Shown one piece after another: positions 1 through 5,557 of a stretch of 8,457 nt of DNA. Below the pieces are notes generated by a model that saw only the letters and a program-made list of their open reading frames with translations, searched no databases and was not told the origin of the DNA. Location: contig NVVU01000072.1 of assembly GCA_002733485.1 (NCBI GenBank), forward strand, positions 7,874 through 16,330, read 5' to 3'. The DNA comes from Robiginitomaculum sp. GTDB lineage: Bacteria > Pseudomonadota > Alphaproteobacteria > Caulobacterales > Maricaulaceae. Both the position numbers and the translations under genes were made by a program. The stretch's first letter is position 1, and each line of letters opens with the position of its first letter.

Positions 1-452
1 CCATCCAGCACGCGGTTCATAAAGTTAAACAGTGCACAGACCAGCACGGCATCATGCAGGGCGTCTTCGGGCCAGCCGGCCGCAAAGACGGCATCGGCAT
101 CGCTTTGCACCATTTTTGAGGGGCTTAAGGTAAGCTTGCGCACATAGTGCAATAGGGGTTTCAACTTTTCCTCTATGGGGGCACTGTCAATATCATCGAC
201 CAGAGCGGTGATGGTTTCTTCGGGCAGGCCAAAGGCCATGGCCATGGTCTTGTGGGCGCCATAGCAAAAGGCGCAGGCATTCAGGCCGGACACCAGGGCG
301 GCAATGATTTCTCGTTCGGCAATGGATAACGGGCTGTCTTCATTGCGCAAAACTGCATCATGAAAGGCAATTAACGGGCCTGTGCCCCGGGGAAAACGCA
401 AGAACAGGTCTTCCAGATAAGCCGGATCCTTCAGGGATGGATAAACACTCAC
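1..452 (-). CDS. AhpD-like / carboxymuconolactone decarboxylase family peroxidase (partial, 3' end outside window)
   Basis: The reading frame stays open for 150 codons and is cut by the left window edge, so the C-terminus is missing. It contains the AhpD active-site signature E-x11-C-x2-C-x3-H: Glu48, Cys60, Cys63 and His67, inside NACAFCYGAHK. In this family (AhpD / carboxymuconolactone decarboxylase fold, all-helical) the CxxC pair supports thiol-based reduction of peroxides, usually in the cytoplasm; the exact substrate here cannot be told. The start is a GTG at 450-452. It is preferred because AGGAG lies 6 bases before it on the minus strand and no earlier in-frame ATG is seen. The gene begins 16 bases after the msrA stop and on the same strand, so the two are probably co-transcribed as an oxidative-stress repair pair. 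The family is well supported; the specific role is inferred. Confidence 0.85.
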   Translation of the reverse strand, partial: MSVYPSLKDPAYLEDLFLRFPRGTGPLIAFHDAVLRNEDSPLSIAEREIIAALVSGLNACAFCYGAHKTMAMAFGLPEETITALVDDIDSAPIEEKLKPLLHYVRKLTLSPSKMVQSDADAVFAAGWPEDALHDAVLVCALFNFMNRVLD

Positions 453-468
453 GCTTTGCTCCTGCGCA

Positions 469-1041
469 TTATAGGGCGCACTGGGCGCCGGTGCCCTTCA
501 GGCCACAATAGCCAGCGGGGTTTTTCGCCAGATATTGCTGGTGATCCTCTTCGGCATAATGAAATGGCCCGGCATCAACGATCCGGGTGGTAATGGGGCC
601 AAAGCCTTTGGCGCTCAACTCAACCTGAAATATCTTCATGCTTGCCTGCGCCAGTTGTTTTTGTGTCTCATCATTGGTGAAGATGACCGAGCGATACTGC
701 GATCCACGGTCATTGCCCTGGCGCATGCCCTGAGTAGGGTCATGATGTTCCCAAAAAAGCTGTAACAGTTGTGCATAGGTTATGGCGGTGGGGTCATATA
801 CCACCCGCACGGCTTCCGCATGGCCGGTCACGCCGGCGCAAACCGAAGTATAGTTCGGTGCCGGATCATCGCCCCCGGCATAGCCCACCATGGTGACCCA
901 AACCTCGGGGATTTGCCAAAACAGGCGTTCGGCCCCCCAAAAGCATCCCATGGCAAAACTGGCCTCTGCAAATCCATCCGGCCAGGGTGCATAGAGCGAC
1001 CGGTTGTTGACAAAATGTGTTTTCTGGGCGGCTGGCGGCAT
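469..1041 (-). CDS. msrA: Peptide-methionine (S)-S-oxide reductase MsrA
   Basis: The 190-residue product reduces the S-epimer of methionine sulfoxide in proteins and free methionine, using thioredoxin, and so repairs oxidised methionines in the cytoplasm. The catalytic motif GCFWGAE is at residues 32-38 with nucleophile Cys33. The family blocks GHAEAVRVVYDP, FWEHHDPTQGMRQGNDRGSQYRS and YAEEDHQQYLAKNP follow in order. The C-terminus GYCGLKGTGAQC carries Cys179 and Cys188, the positions of the two recycling cysteines in E. coli MsrA. The frame is open 60 codons further upstream, but that extension is not MsrA-like. ATG at 1039-1041 gives the normal N-terminus and has a purine-rich AGAGAAG about 10 bases before it. 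It heads a two-gene unit with the AhpD-like gene. Motif agreement with the E. coli enzyme is close throughout, so identity is secure. Confidence 0.95.
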   Translation of the reverse strand: MPPAAQKTHFVNNRSLYAPWPDGFAEASFAMGCFWGAERLFWQIPEVWVTMVGYAGGDDPAPNYTSVCAGVTGHAEAVRVVYDPTAITYAQLLQLFWEHHDPTQGMRQGNDRGSQYRSVIFTNDETQKQLAQASMKIFQVELSAKGFGPITTRIVDAGPFHYAEEDHQQYLAKNPAGYCGLKGTGAQCAL

Positions 1042-1091
1042 GTTGGTTTCACTTCTCTTGTCTGCATTATTTACAGACCCGGCTGTCTTGA

Positions 1092-1119
1092 GAGATAAAG
1101 GTAGATAAGATCGGGTCAA
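1092..1119 (-). promoter_or_regulatory. Possible sigma-70-type promoter for msrA
   Basis: On the minus strand TTGACC (1119-1114) is followed after 16 bases by TATCTC (1097-1092), about 50 bases before the msrA start. The -35 agrees well with TTGACA and the -10 only partly with TATAAT. The rest of the 237-base gap between msrA and the tRNA (1042-1278) is A+T-rich, and I see no gene in it. Confidence 0.3.
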
Positions 1120-1213
1120 GAAAAAAGATGGTAACCGCCTTAAGTATAGAAAATATACATCGAATTTAATCGGGAAGACCAAATTTTCTACAATAATTTT
1201 ACAACGGTAACGC

Positions 1214-1240
1214 AGGTGCATTCGGTGCTGGTATGCACCT
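1214..1240. repeat. Inverted repeat AGGTGCA / TGCACCT upstream of tRNA-Ser
   Basis: Perfect 7-bp arms (1214-1220 and 1234-1240) are separated by 13 bases. The right arm touches the candidate -35 box of the tRNA promoter, so it could be an operator or a small hairpin. No regulator is identified. Confidence 0.4.
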
Positions 1241-1267
1241 TGCGGCGCGCCCGCTCATGGCTATAGT
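1240..1267 (+). promoter_or_regulatory. Probable promoter of tRNA-Ser
   Basis: TTGCGG (1240-1245), a 16-base spacer and TATAGT (1262-1267) lie just before the tRNA. The -10 box ends 11 bases before the mature 5' end, so transcription would start only a few bases upstream of the tRNA. A G+C-rich stretch follows the -10 box, which would fit a stringently controlled stable-RNA promoter. Confidence 0.45.
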
Positions 1268-1278
1268 GCCGCGGCGCA

Positions 1279-1369
1279 GGTGAGGTGGCCGAGTGGTCGA
1301 AGGCGCACGCTTGGAAAGCGTGTAGGCGGTGTTCCCGTCTCGTGGGTTCGAATCCCACTCTCACCGCCA
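1279..1369 (+). tRNA. tRNA-Ser (anticodon GGA)
   Basis: A complete cloverleaf with a long class II variable arm can be folded. The acceptor stem is GGTGAGG (1279-1285) with TCTCACC (1359-1365), including one G-U pair. The D arm is GCC...GGC. The anticodon stem is CACGC (1306-1310) with GCGTG (1318-1322) around the loop TTGGAAA, giving anticodon GGA (1313-1315), which reads UCC and UCU. The T arm is GTGGG (1342-1346), TTCGAAT, CCCAC (1354-1358). The discriminator is G1366, as is usual for serine tRNAs, and CCA is encoded at 1367-1369. The variable arm of about 19 bases (1323-1341) is typical of tRNA-Ser. No clear terminator follows; 1370-1475 is A+T-rich and then palindromic, without a gene. 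Confidence 0.97.
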
Positions 1370-1410
1370 CCTAACTCATTGTTTTATATTAATAATTTAA
1401 TACTCTGCCA

Positions 1411-1500
1411 GATGCCTGATCAGACAGAACCCCTGCGCAGGAGCGCCCACATTGGATCTGTAGTCAAAACAATGATTACATATCCATATCATCAGGCATC
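1411..1500. repeat. Distant inverted repeat linking permease 3' end and its downstream region
   Basis: GATGCCTGAT (1411-1420) is the exact reverse complement of ATCAGGCATC (1491-1500), which lies inside the last codons of the permease. Between them is a perfect 10-bp palindrome CCTGCGCAGG (1432-1441). On the plus strand the right arm is followed by TTTTT (1501-1505). It could fold as a large hairpin that ends convergent transcription, but the 70-base loop is not that of a classical terminator. Confidence 0.3.
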
Positions 1501-2864
1501 TTTTTCTCTCCTGACCGGGACATAGTATTATCTGTGTCGGTCATTTTCATCTCCATTTCCATTTGCATATGACCGCTGCTGTCCGTGTGGGTGATCATGA
1601 ACAAACGCTGGGCAATCAATATCGCGACAAAACCAAACAGCGAAACAATGATAACCAGCGGATCTTTCTGGTATTTCATCAGCAGGAATGCCCCCAGAAT
1701 AATGACATCCAGGCCGATGGCGATCAGCGGAATGACCGGATTTGCTTTCGTCTCTTTTCTCAAATACCGGAACAGGCCCCAATGGATAGCGATGTCCATT
1801 AACAGGTAGAAAATGGCTCCGATCGCGGCGATGCGCGTCAAATCAAACAATATGGTCAACGTGACCGCAAGCGCTACGGTCAAAACCAGCGCAGGATTGC
1901 GAATGCCCTGATAAAGCCGGGGCAATTGTTTCATACTGCTCAGCATTGCCAGCATTCTGGAGGCCGAGTAGACGCTGGCAATCAACCCGGACACGGTCGC
2001 GACCATGGCCAGAAGTACGGTGAAAACCAAACCCAGGTCGCCAAATACCGGGCGCGTGGCGGCGGCGAGGGCATAGTCCTTGGCGGTGATAATTTCCGCA
2101 ACACTAAGGTTGCTGACGACCGACAAGGCCAAAAGTGTGTAAATGACGGTGCAGATCAGGATGGAGAGGATGATCGAACGGCCAAGATTACGATGCGGGT
2201 CGACGATGTCACCACCCTGATTGGTGATGGTGGTAAAGCCTTTGAATGCAAGAATCGACAGGGCAAGTGCTGCAATGAAGTTGAACCCGGATCCGCCCGT
2301 AACGGCCCCGCCGCTGACCCAGCTGGAAACCGGCGGGAAGCCGGCGAAAGCCAGTCCGGCCAGCGCAAGGATGGCAATGCCGATGATTTTGATCACAGCC
2401 GTCAGATTTGCTGTCCGCTCGATTGTCTTGTTGCCGGATATGTTGATAACATAGGCCACACCGATCAGCGCCACACCCAGAACCGGCACTAGAAGTGCCG
2501 TGTTTTCAACCTTGAACAGCCGCAGTGTGTACGATCCGAAAGTGCGCGCCACCAGGCTTTCCGCGATCACCATCGACACATACATCAGCAGCGAAAATGT
2601 TCCGGCGACTGTGCCTGGCCCATAGGCTTTTCGCATAAACAAGGCAACGCCGCCCGCAGATGGATATGTGTTGGAAAATTTCACGTAGGAATAGGCGCTG
2701 AACCCGACAACGACCGCCCCGGCCAGAAATGCAAGCGGGAACAAAGCGCCGACAAGCTCGGCTATTTGCCCCATCAGGACAAAAATTCCGGCACCAATCA
2801 TCACGCCGGTACCGAGCGAAACCGATCCCACCAGCGTTAACTTGTTTTCTGAACCCTGTTTCAT
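1476..2864 (-). CDS. APC-superfamily amino acid permease with Met-rich C-terminal tail
   Basis: This 462-residue integral membrane protein has about 12 hydrophobic segments, the usual number for the amino acid-polyamine-organocation family of secondary transporters. The first helix carries the family signature GTGVMIGAGIFVLMGQ (residues 18-33), whose broken glycine-rich helix binds the substrate backbone in known APC structures. A second conserved stretch, FKGFTTITNQGGDIVDPHRNLGRSI, matches the helix 6 to loop 6-7 region. The substrate cannot be deduced. The start ATG has AAAGGG 4 bases upstream. After the last helix comes a hydrophilic tail of 40 residues (423-462) with ten methionines, two histidines and many acidic residues (for example HMQMEMEMKM and KKMPDDMDM). 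That is not typical of the family and may bind metal. The gene is convergent with the tRNA and divergent from the sigma factor gene. Confidence 0.85.
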   Translation of the reverse strand: MKQGSENKLTLVGSVSLGTGVMIGAGIFVLMGQIAELVGALFPLAFLAGAVVVGFSAYSYVKFSNTYPSAGGVALFMRKAYGPGTVAGTFSLLMYVSMVIAESLVARTFGSYTLRLFKVENTALLVPVLGVALIGVAYVINISGNKTIERTANLTAVIKIIGIAILALAGLAFAGFPPVSSWVSGGAVTGGSGFNFIAALALSILAFKGFTTITNQGGDIVDPHRNLGRSIILSILICTVIYTLLALSVVSNLSVAEIITAKDYALAAATRPVFGDLGLVFTVLLAMVATVSGLIASVYSASRMLAMLSSMKQLPRLYQGIRNPALVLTVALAVTLTILFDLTRIAAIGAIFYLLMDIAIHWGLFRYLRKETKANPVIPLIAIGLDVIILGAFLLMKYQKDPLVIIVSLFGFVAILIAQRLFMITHTDSSGHMQMEMEMKMTDTDNTMSRSGEKKMPDDMDM

Positions 2865-3149
2865 TTTGCCCTTTCTCTACATCAATTCCAGACACTCGAG
2901 TTTCAAATGATCAGTCGCAGCTTATCACGCTGGCCGCAAGCGGTTCATCCTTTTGCATTAACTTTTGCCGCGTTTCCTGTTTCCTGTCCTGAAAAGCGAT
3001 GCTAGGCTTTGCTCTTCACAGCCAAAATAAAAGTCACCAATCAGGCGTTATCAGAAGAAAACGGTTTGAAAGTGGATTTCTGATTTTGTAGCCTGCCTGA
3101 ATAAAAATCCCTTCGGCGATTTCAAAGTTTCATGCTAAAGAGTAAAAGA
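2865..3149. other. Divergent intergenic region between permease and sigma factor genes
   Basis: This 285-base stretch must hold the promoters of the leftward permease and the rightward sigma factor. I see no convincing -35/-10 pair, no gene and no strong hairpin. A small perfect inverted repeat CCGC-AA-GCGG (2934-2943) and short direct repeats of TTTCCTG (around 2974-2991) are present but carry little weight. The 16-base element found before the two operons downstream is absent here. Confidence 0.4.
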
Positions 3150-3719
3150 ATGCCAAAGCAAGCGGTATCAGAAAAGCCCCCCAACCCTGCCATCATTAAG
3201 GCGTTGACCCAACATCATGAAGAGTTTTTAGGGTTTCTGGTCAAGCGTGTGGGCAGCCTGGATGATGCTAGAGATGTGTTGCAGGATTTCTGCGTCAGGG
3301 CAATTTCAAAACAAGGGCAACTTCGTAAAAAAGAAAGCCTGGTTTCCTGGCTCTATGCGCTTTTGCGCTCTACGCTTTCCGATCACTATCGCAAGGCTGG
3401 ACACCATAAACACCTGAAACAGGCCTATTCCGAAGAACTGGATACAGCCCCTAAAACAGCAATTATTGATGAGTTCTATGATACTTTTTGTAGCTGTCTG
3501 CATACCCTCCTGCCAGCATTGCCACCCGATCAGGGCTTGCTGTTAAAAAAGCTGGATCTGGAAAATGGTGATAGAAAAGAAATGGCCAGAGAGCTGGGCA
3601 TTTCTTCTGGCACACTTTCCGTCAGGTTATACCGCTCCCGACAAGCTTTGCGTCAAGCCCTGCTCAGATCATGCACCGGTTGTCTGAAGCACGGTTTTGA
3701 TGACTGCGCTCCATCATGA
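3150..3719 (+). CDS. ECF-type RNA polymerase sigma factor with Cys/His C-terminal tail
   Basis: The 189-residue protein fits the small extracytoplasmic-function sigma family, which directs RNA polymerase to a stress regulon. Residues 13-85 are a region 2 domain, with the -10-binding helix around DDARDVLQDFCVRAIS and SWLYALLRSTLSDHYRK. Residues 119-175 are region 4, with a helix-turn-helix at RKEMARELGISSGTLSVRLYRSRQALR that would read the -35 box. Region 3 is absent, as expected. I chose ATG 3150 because AAGAG lies 8 bases before it; the in-frame ATG 3132 has no ribosome site. The tail CTGCLKHGFDDC (Cys175, Cys178, His181, Cys186) looks metal-binding and recalls the Cys-rich sensor tails of metal-responsive sigma factors such as CorE. 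No anti-sigma gene lies next to it, which fits direct sensing by the sigma factor. The tail's role is inference. Confidence 0.85.
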   Translation: MPKQAVSEKPPNPAIIKALTQHHEEFLGFLVKRVGSLDDARDVLQDFCVRAISKQGQLRKKESLVSWLYALLRSTLSDHYRKAGHHKHLKQAYSEELDTAPKTAIIDEFYDTFCSCLHTLLPALPPDQGLLLKKLDLENGDRKEMARELGISSGTLSVRLYRSRQALRQALLRSCTGCLKHGFDDCAPS

Positions 3720-3816
3720 ACGCTAGGAAAACCAGACTTTATAAAAAGCACACGCATATTTTTTACAGATAAAATACTCTATATTTTTTTATTGTATTTC
3801 AAAGTGTTACTTAATA

Positions 3817-3844
3817 TTACCCATCGAATACCCCCCTATATAAA
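3817..3844 (+). promoter_or_regulatory. Possible sigma-70-type promoter of the DUF5676-cfa operon
   Basis: TTACCC (3817-3822), a 16-base spacer and TATAAA (3839-3844) form a plausible housekeeping promoter. The C-tract operator candidate lies exactly between and over these boxes, a good place for a repressor. It sits inside a strongly A+T-rich stretch (about 3738-3820) after the sigma factor gene, where I see no clear terminator. Confidence 0.3.
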
Positions 3845-3854
3845 CCGGGAGGGT
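3827..3854. promoter_or_regulatory. Candidate CsoR/RcnR/FrmR-type operator (A/T-flanked C6 tract) with imperfect dyad
   Basis: AATACCCCCCTATA (3827-3840) has a run of six C flanked by ATA and TAT. This is the layout of operators of the CsoR/RcnR/FrmR family of copper-, nickel/cobalt- or formaldehyde-sensing repressors. A second arm GGGAGGGT (3847-3854) pairs imperfectly with ACCCCCCT (3830-3837), with one mismatch and one G-T. The site overlaps a candidate promoter. No csoR-like gene is in the window, so the assignment rests on sequence likeness only. Confidence 0.35.
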
Positions 3855-3881
3855 GTAATGTTTTCAGGGTTCTGCCGTCTA
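3854..3881 (+). promoter_or_regulatory. Candidate ECF sigma-dependent promoter
   Basis: TGTAAT (3854-3859), a 16-base spacer and CGTCTA (3876-3881) resemble the TGTAAC / CGTC-type boxes of several ECF sigma groups. The ECF sigma gene directly upstream is the natural candidate to use it. It would give a leader beginning at or just inside the hairpin at 3884-3931. Confidence 0.35.
3857..3872 (+). repeat. Shared 16-base upstream element, copy 1
   Basis: AATGTTTTCAGGGTTC is identical at 14 of 16 positions to AATATTTTGAGGGTTC at 7210-7225. Both copies lie about 80 bases before the first gene of an operon and just before a bulged hairpin. It may be a promoter element, a regulator site or part of a conserved RNA leader. 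Confidence 0.5.
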
Positions 3882-3883
3882 CA

Positions 3884-3931
3884 GGTCAGAGCAGTATAGG
3901 TGTTTTCCTGAGGGAACGCCCTGCTGTGACC
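3884..3931 (+). promoter_or_regulatory. Long bulged hairpin in the leader of the DUF5676-cfa operon
   Basis: Outer arms GGTCAGAGCAG (3884-3894) and CTGCTGTGACC (3921-3931) pair at 10 of 11 positions. A TATA bulge (3895-3898) lies on the 5' side only. An inner stem GGTGTT..CC (3899-3908) pairs with GGAACGCC (3913-3920) through one G-U and a two-base TT bulge, closing a TGAG loop. It ends 27 bases before the start codon. It matches no riboswitch class I can name and no U-run follows, so it is not a terminator; an RNA regulator or a protein-binding dyad are both possible. Confidence 0.5.
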
Positions 3932-3958
3932 GTAATAACTTATGTGGGAGCAGATATC

Positions 3959-4243
3959 ATGACAACAGTTTTGGAAAAACCTGCCGCGTCTGCCAGTATT
4001 TATCGCGTGGGCATGAGCCTGGGAATATTTCTGGCGGTTTCCTTTGCCCTTTGCGTTGCCTTAGGACTACTGGTTCCAGGCGCGCATATGTATCAGAGCT
4101 GGCTACCTCTCTTGCCAGGTGTTACCTGGATCAGCCTTCCCAGCTTTTTACTGGGTTTGATAGAGAGCTTTGCATACGGATGGTACATCGCCCTGGTTTT
4201 CGTGCCAATCTATAATTTCTTTGCCCCTAAGGCTCAGAAATGA
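3959..4243 (+). CDS. Small two-helix membrane protein, DUF5676-like
   Basis: The product has 94 residues. Two hydrophobic segments, about residues 19-40 (GIFLAVSFALCVALGLLVPG) and 60-84 (SFLLGLIESFAYGWYIALVFVPIYNFF), make it an integral inner-membrane protein with a short polar N-terminus. The pattern of helix, LLPG-x-TW, FLLGLIE and YGWYIALVFVPIYNFF agrees with what I recall of the uncharacterised DUF5676 family, often seen beside metal-resistance and redox genes; the family name is from memory. I chose ATG 3959, which has TGGGAG 8 bases upstream. The in-frame GTG 3926 lies inside the leader hairpin and lacks a ribosome site. Its stop overlaps the cfa start as ATGA, so the two are translationally coupled. 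That argues for a role close to Cfa, such as holding the enzyme at the membrane, but no function is known. An anti-sigma role seems unlikely but is not excluded. Confidence 0.75.
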   Translation: MTTVLEKPAASASIYRVGMSLGIFLAVSFALCVALGLLVPGAHMYQSWLPLLPGVTWISLPSFLLGLIESFAYGWYIALVFVPIYNFFAPKAQK

Positions 4244-5490
4244 AGGCAAACAACCCCCTGTATACAAAACGCGATGCACCGTTGGCACTGGTTCCCCGCG
4301 CTCTGAAGCACATGCTTGACCGCATAATCCACGAGGGTGACCTGCTCTTGATTTTGCCAGATGAAAGCCGGTTGCGGTTTGGTAATCAGGACGCGCCAGT
4401 GACCGTACGGTTTAATGACTGGAAGACCTGTTGGCGGATCGTACTGAACCCTGACCTGGCAATCGGTGAGGCCTACATGGAAGGCCGTTTGCAAATTCTG
4501 CATGGCGATATTTATGACTTTCTGGACCTGTGCCTGCGCAATCTGGGTCGCGGAAACGGGATATGGATACGCAATTTACAACAAAAAACACGCTGGCTTT
4601 ACCGACGCTTTATGATGCATAACCCAATTGGCAAAGCACAAAAAAACGTGGCTCATCACTATGACCTTTCAGACCGGCTTTATGAACTGTTTCTAGATCC
4701 GGACCGGCAATATTCCTGCGCGTATTACAAGGGATCCGAAGAAACCCTTGAACAGGCACAGGAAAACAAAAAGCGGCATATCGCATCCAAACTACTGTTG
4801 GCACCGGATCAGAAAATTCTTGATATTGGCTCCGGGTGGGGAGGGCTTGCCTTCTATCTGGCGGAGAAAGCAGGCGGAAACGTCACAGGATTAACCCTTT
4901 CGACTGAGCAATTGCGGTATGCCAAAGGGCAGGTCAGGAAAAAAAGTCTGGCGGAGCGTGTGCAATTTTTTCTCAGGGATTACCGGCAGGAAACAGGGCA
5001 TTATGACCGTATAGTCTCAGTTGGCATGTTCGAACACATTGGCGTCGGTTATTATAACCAGTACTTTTCCAAAGTTGCGTCTTTATTGAGCAAAGACGGC
5101 ATTGCGCTTGTCCATACAATCGGGTGCGCAAACCGGCCGAGCACACCACAGTCCTGGATCGCCAAATATATTTTCCCAGGAGGCTATATCCCATCGCTTT
5201 CGGAAATTGTGCCTGCGATTGAGCGCAGCGGTCTGATGATAACTGATATTGAGGTGCTTAGGTTGCATTATGCACAAACGCTCAGGGAATGGCGGCACAG
5301 GTTTCTGAGAAACCTTGATAAGGTCACTGCACTTTATGATGAAAAATTCTGCAGGATGTGGGAATTTTATCTTGCTGCCTGTGAGGCAAGTTTTCGTCAT
5401 ACCGGCCTGGTTGTATTTCAAATCCAGCTTTCAAAAACCGTGAATACCGTACCTGTCACACGAGATTATATAGGCAATGCTGATGCGTAA
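4240..5490 (+). CDS. cfa: Cyclopropane-fatty-acyl-phospholipid synthase
   Basis: This 416-residue enzyme transfers a methylene from S-adenosylmethionine to the cis double bond of unsaturated fatty acids in membrane phospholipids, making cyclopropane fatty acids at the inner leaflet. An N-terminal lipid-binding domain (about 1-130) precedes a class I methyltransferase domain with SAM motif DIGSGWGG at 195-202. The residues known to matter in the E. coli enzyme are all present: Cys160 (YSCAYY), Glu265 (MFEH), His292 and Ile294 (VHTIG) and Tyr344 (HYAQTL), so it should be active. Length is slightly above the 382 residues of E. coli Cfa. It starts inside the stop of the preceding membrane protein gene. 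In Rhodobacter, cfa-like genes belong to an ECF sigma (RpoE) stress regulon; the ECF gene here suggests a similar logic, which is inference. A variant role such as methylating lipids for furan fatty acids cannot be excluded. Confidence 0.92.
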   Translation: MKANNPLYTKRDAPLALVPRALKHMLDRIIHEGDLLLILPDESRLRFGNQDAPVTVRFNDWKTCWRIVLNPDLAIGEAYMEGRLQILHGDIYDFLDLCLRNLGRGNGIWIRNLQQKTRWLYRRFMMHNPIGKAQKNVAHHYDLSDRLYELFLDPDRQYSCAYYKGSEETLEQAQENKKRHIASKLLLAPDQKILDIGSGWGGLAFYLAEKAGGNVTGLTLSTEQLRYAKGQVRKKSLAERVQFFLRDYRQETGHYDRIVSVGMFEHIGVGYYNQYFSKVASLLSKDGIALVHTIGCANRPSTPQSWIAKYIFPGGYIPSLSEIVPAIERSGLMITDIEVLRLHYAQTLREWRHRFLRNLDKVTALYDEKFCRMWEFYLAACEASFRHTGLVVFQIQLSKTVNTVPVTRDYIGNADA

Positions 5491-5527
5491 AGCATTCCTT
5501 GACCCCAAATTTGTACGCAATACCGGC

Positions 5528-5557
5528 TTGCCAAATGGACAGCCAGGAATTGGGCAA
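5528..5557 (+). promoter_or_regulatory. Hairpin presenting the ribosome site of the FAD oxidoreductase gene
   Basis: TTGCCAAA (5528-5535) can pair with TTGGGCAA (5550-5557) at 7 of 8 positions. The AGGAA ribosome site (5545-5549) falls in the loop and the first base of the start codon in the stem. The fold is short and may be chance, but it could tune translation of this third gene, which has a 66-base gap before it. Confidence 0.25.

Noticed and set aside
1042..1221. N-terminal extension of msrA by 60 codons
   Set aside because: The extra residues are not MsrA-like and cover the A+T-rich promoter region; ATG 1041 gives the family-typical N-terminus.
1280..1525. Plus-strand reading frame over the tRNA
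   Set aside because: It is a translation of the tRNA-Ser gene and the non-coding gap after it.
1926..2492. Plus-strand reading frame of 188 codons inside the permease
   Set aside because: Low-complexity Gly/Asp/Arg composition typical of the complement of a membrane protein gene; no domain seen.
2844..2862. Third copy of the AGGGTTC element, on the minus strand at the permease start
   Set aside because: Only CAGGGTTC matches and it consists of the first permease codons, so chance is likely.
3132..3149. Earlier ATG for the sigma factor
   Set aside because: No purine-rich ribosome site precedes it; ATG 3150 has AAGAG 8 bases upstream.
3884..3931. Known riboswitch (fluoride, guanidine, cobalamin and others considered)
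   Set aside because: The conserved cores of these classes as I remember them are not seen, so only an unnamed structured leader is reported.
3884..3931. Rho-independent terminator of the sigma factor gene
   Set aside because: No U-run follows the stem and the next coding region starts 27 bases later.
3926..3958. GTG start giving a longer DUF5676-like protein
   Set aside because: The GTG lies in the 3' arm of the leader hairpin without a ribosome site, while ATG 3959 has TGGGAG at good spacing.
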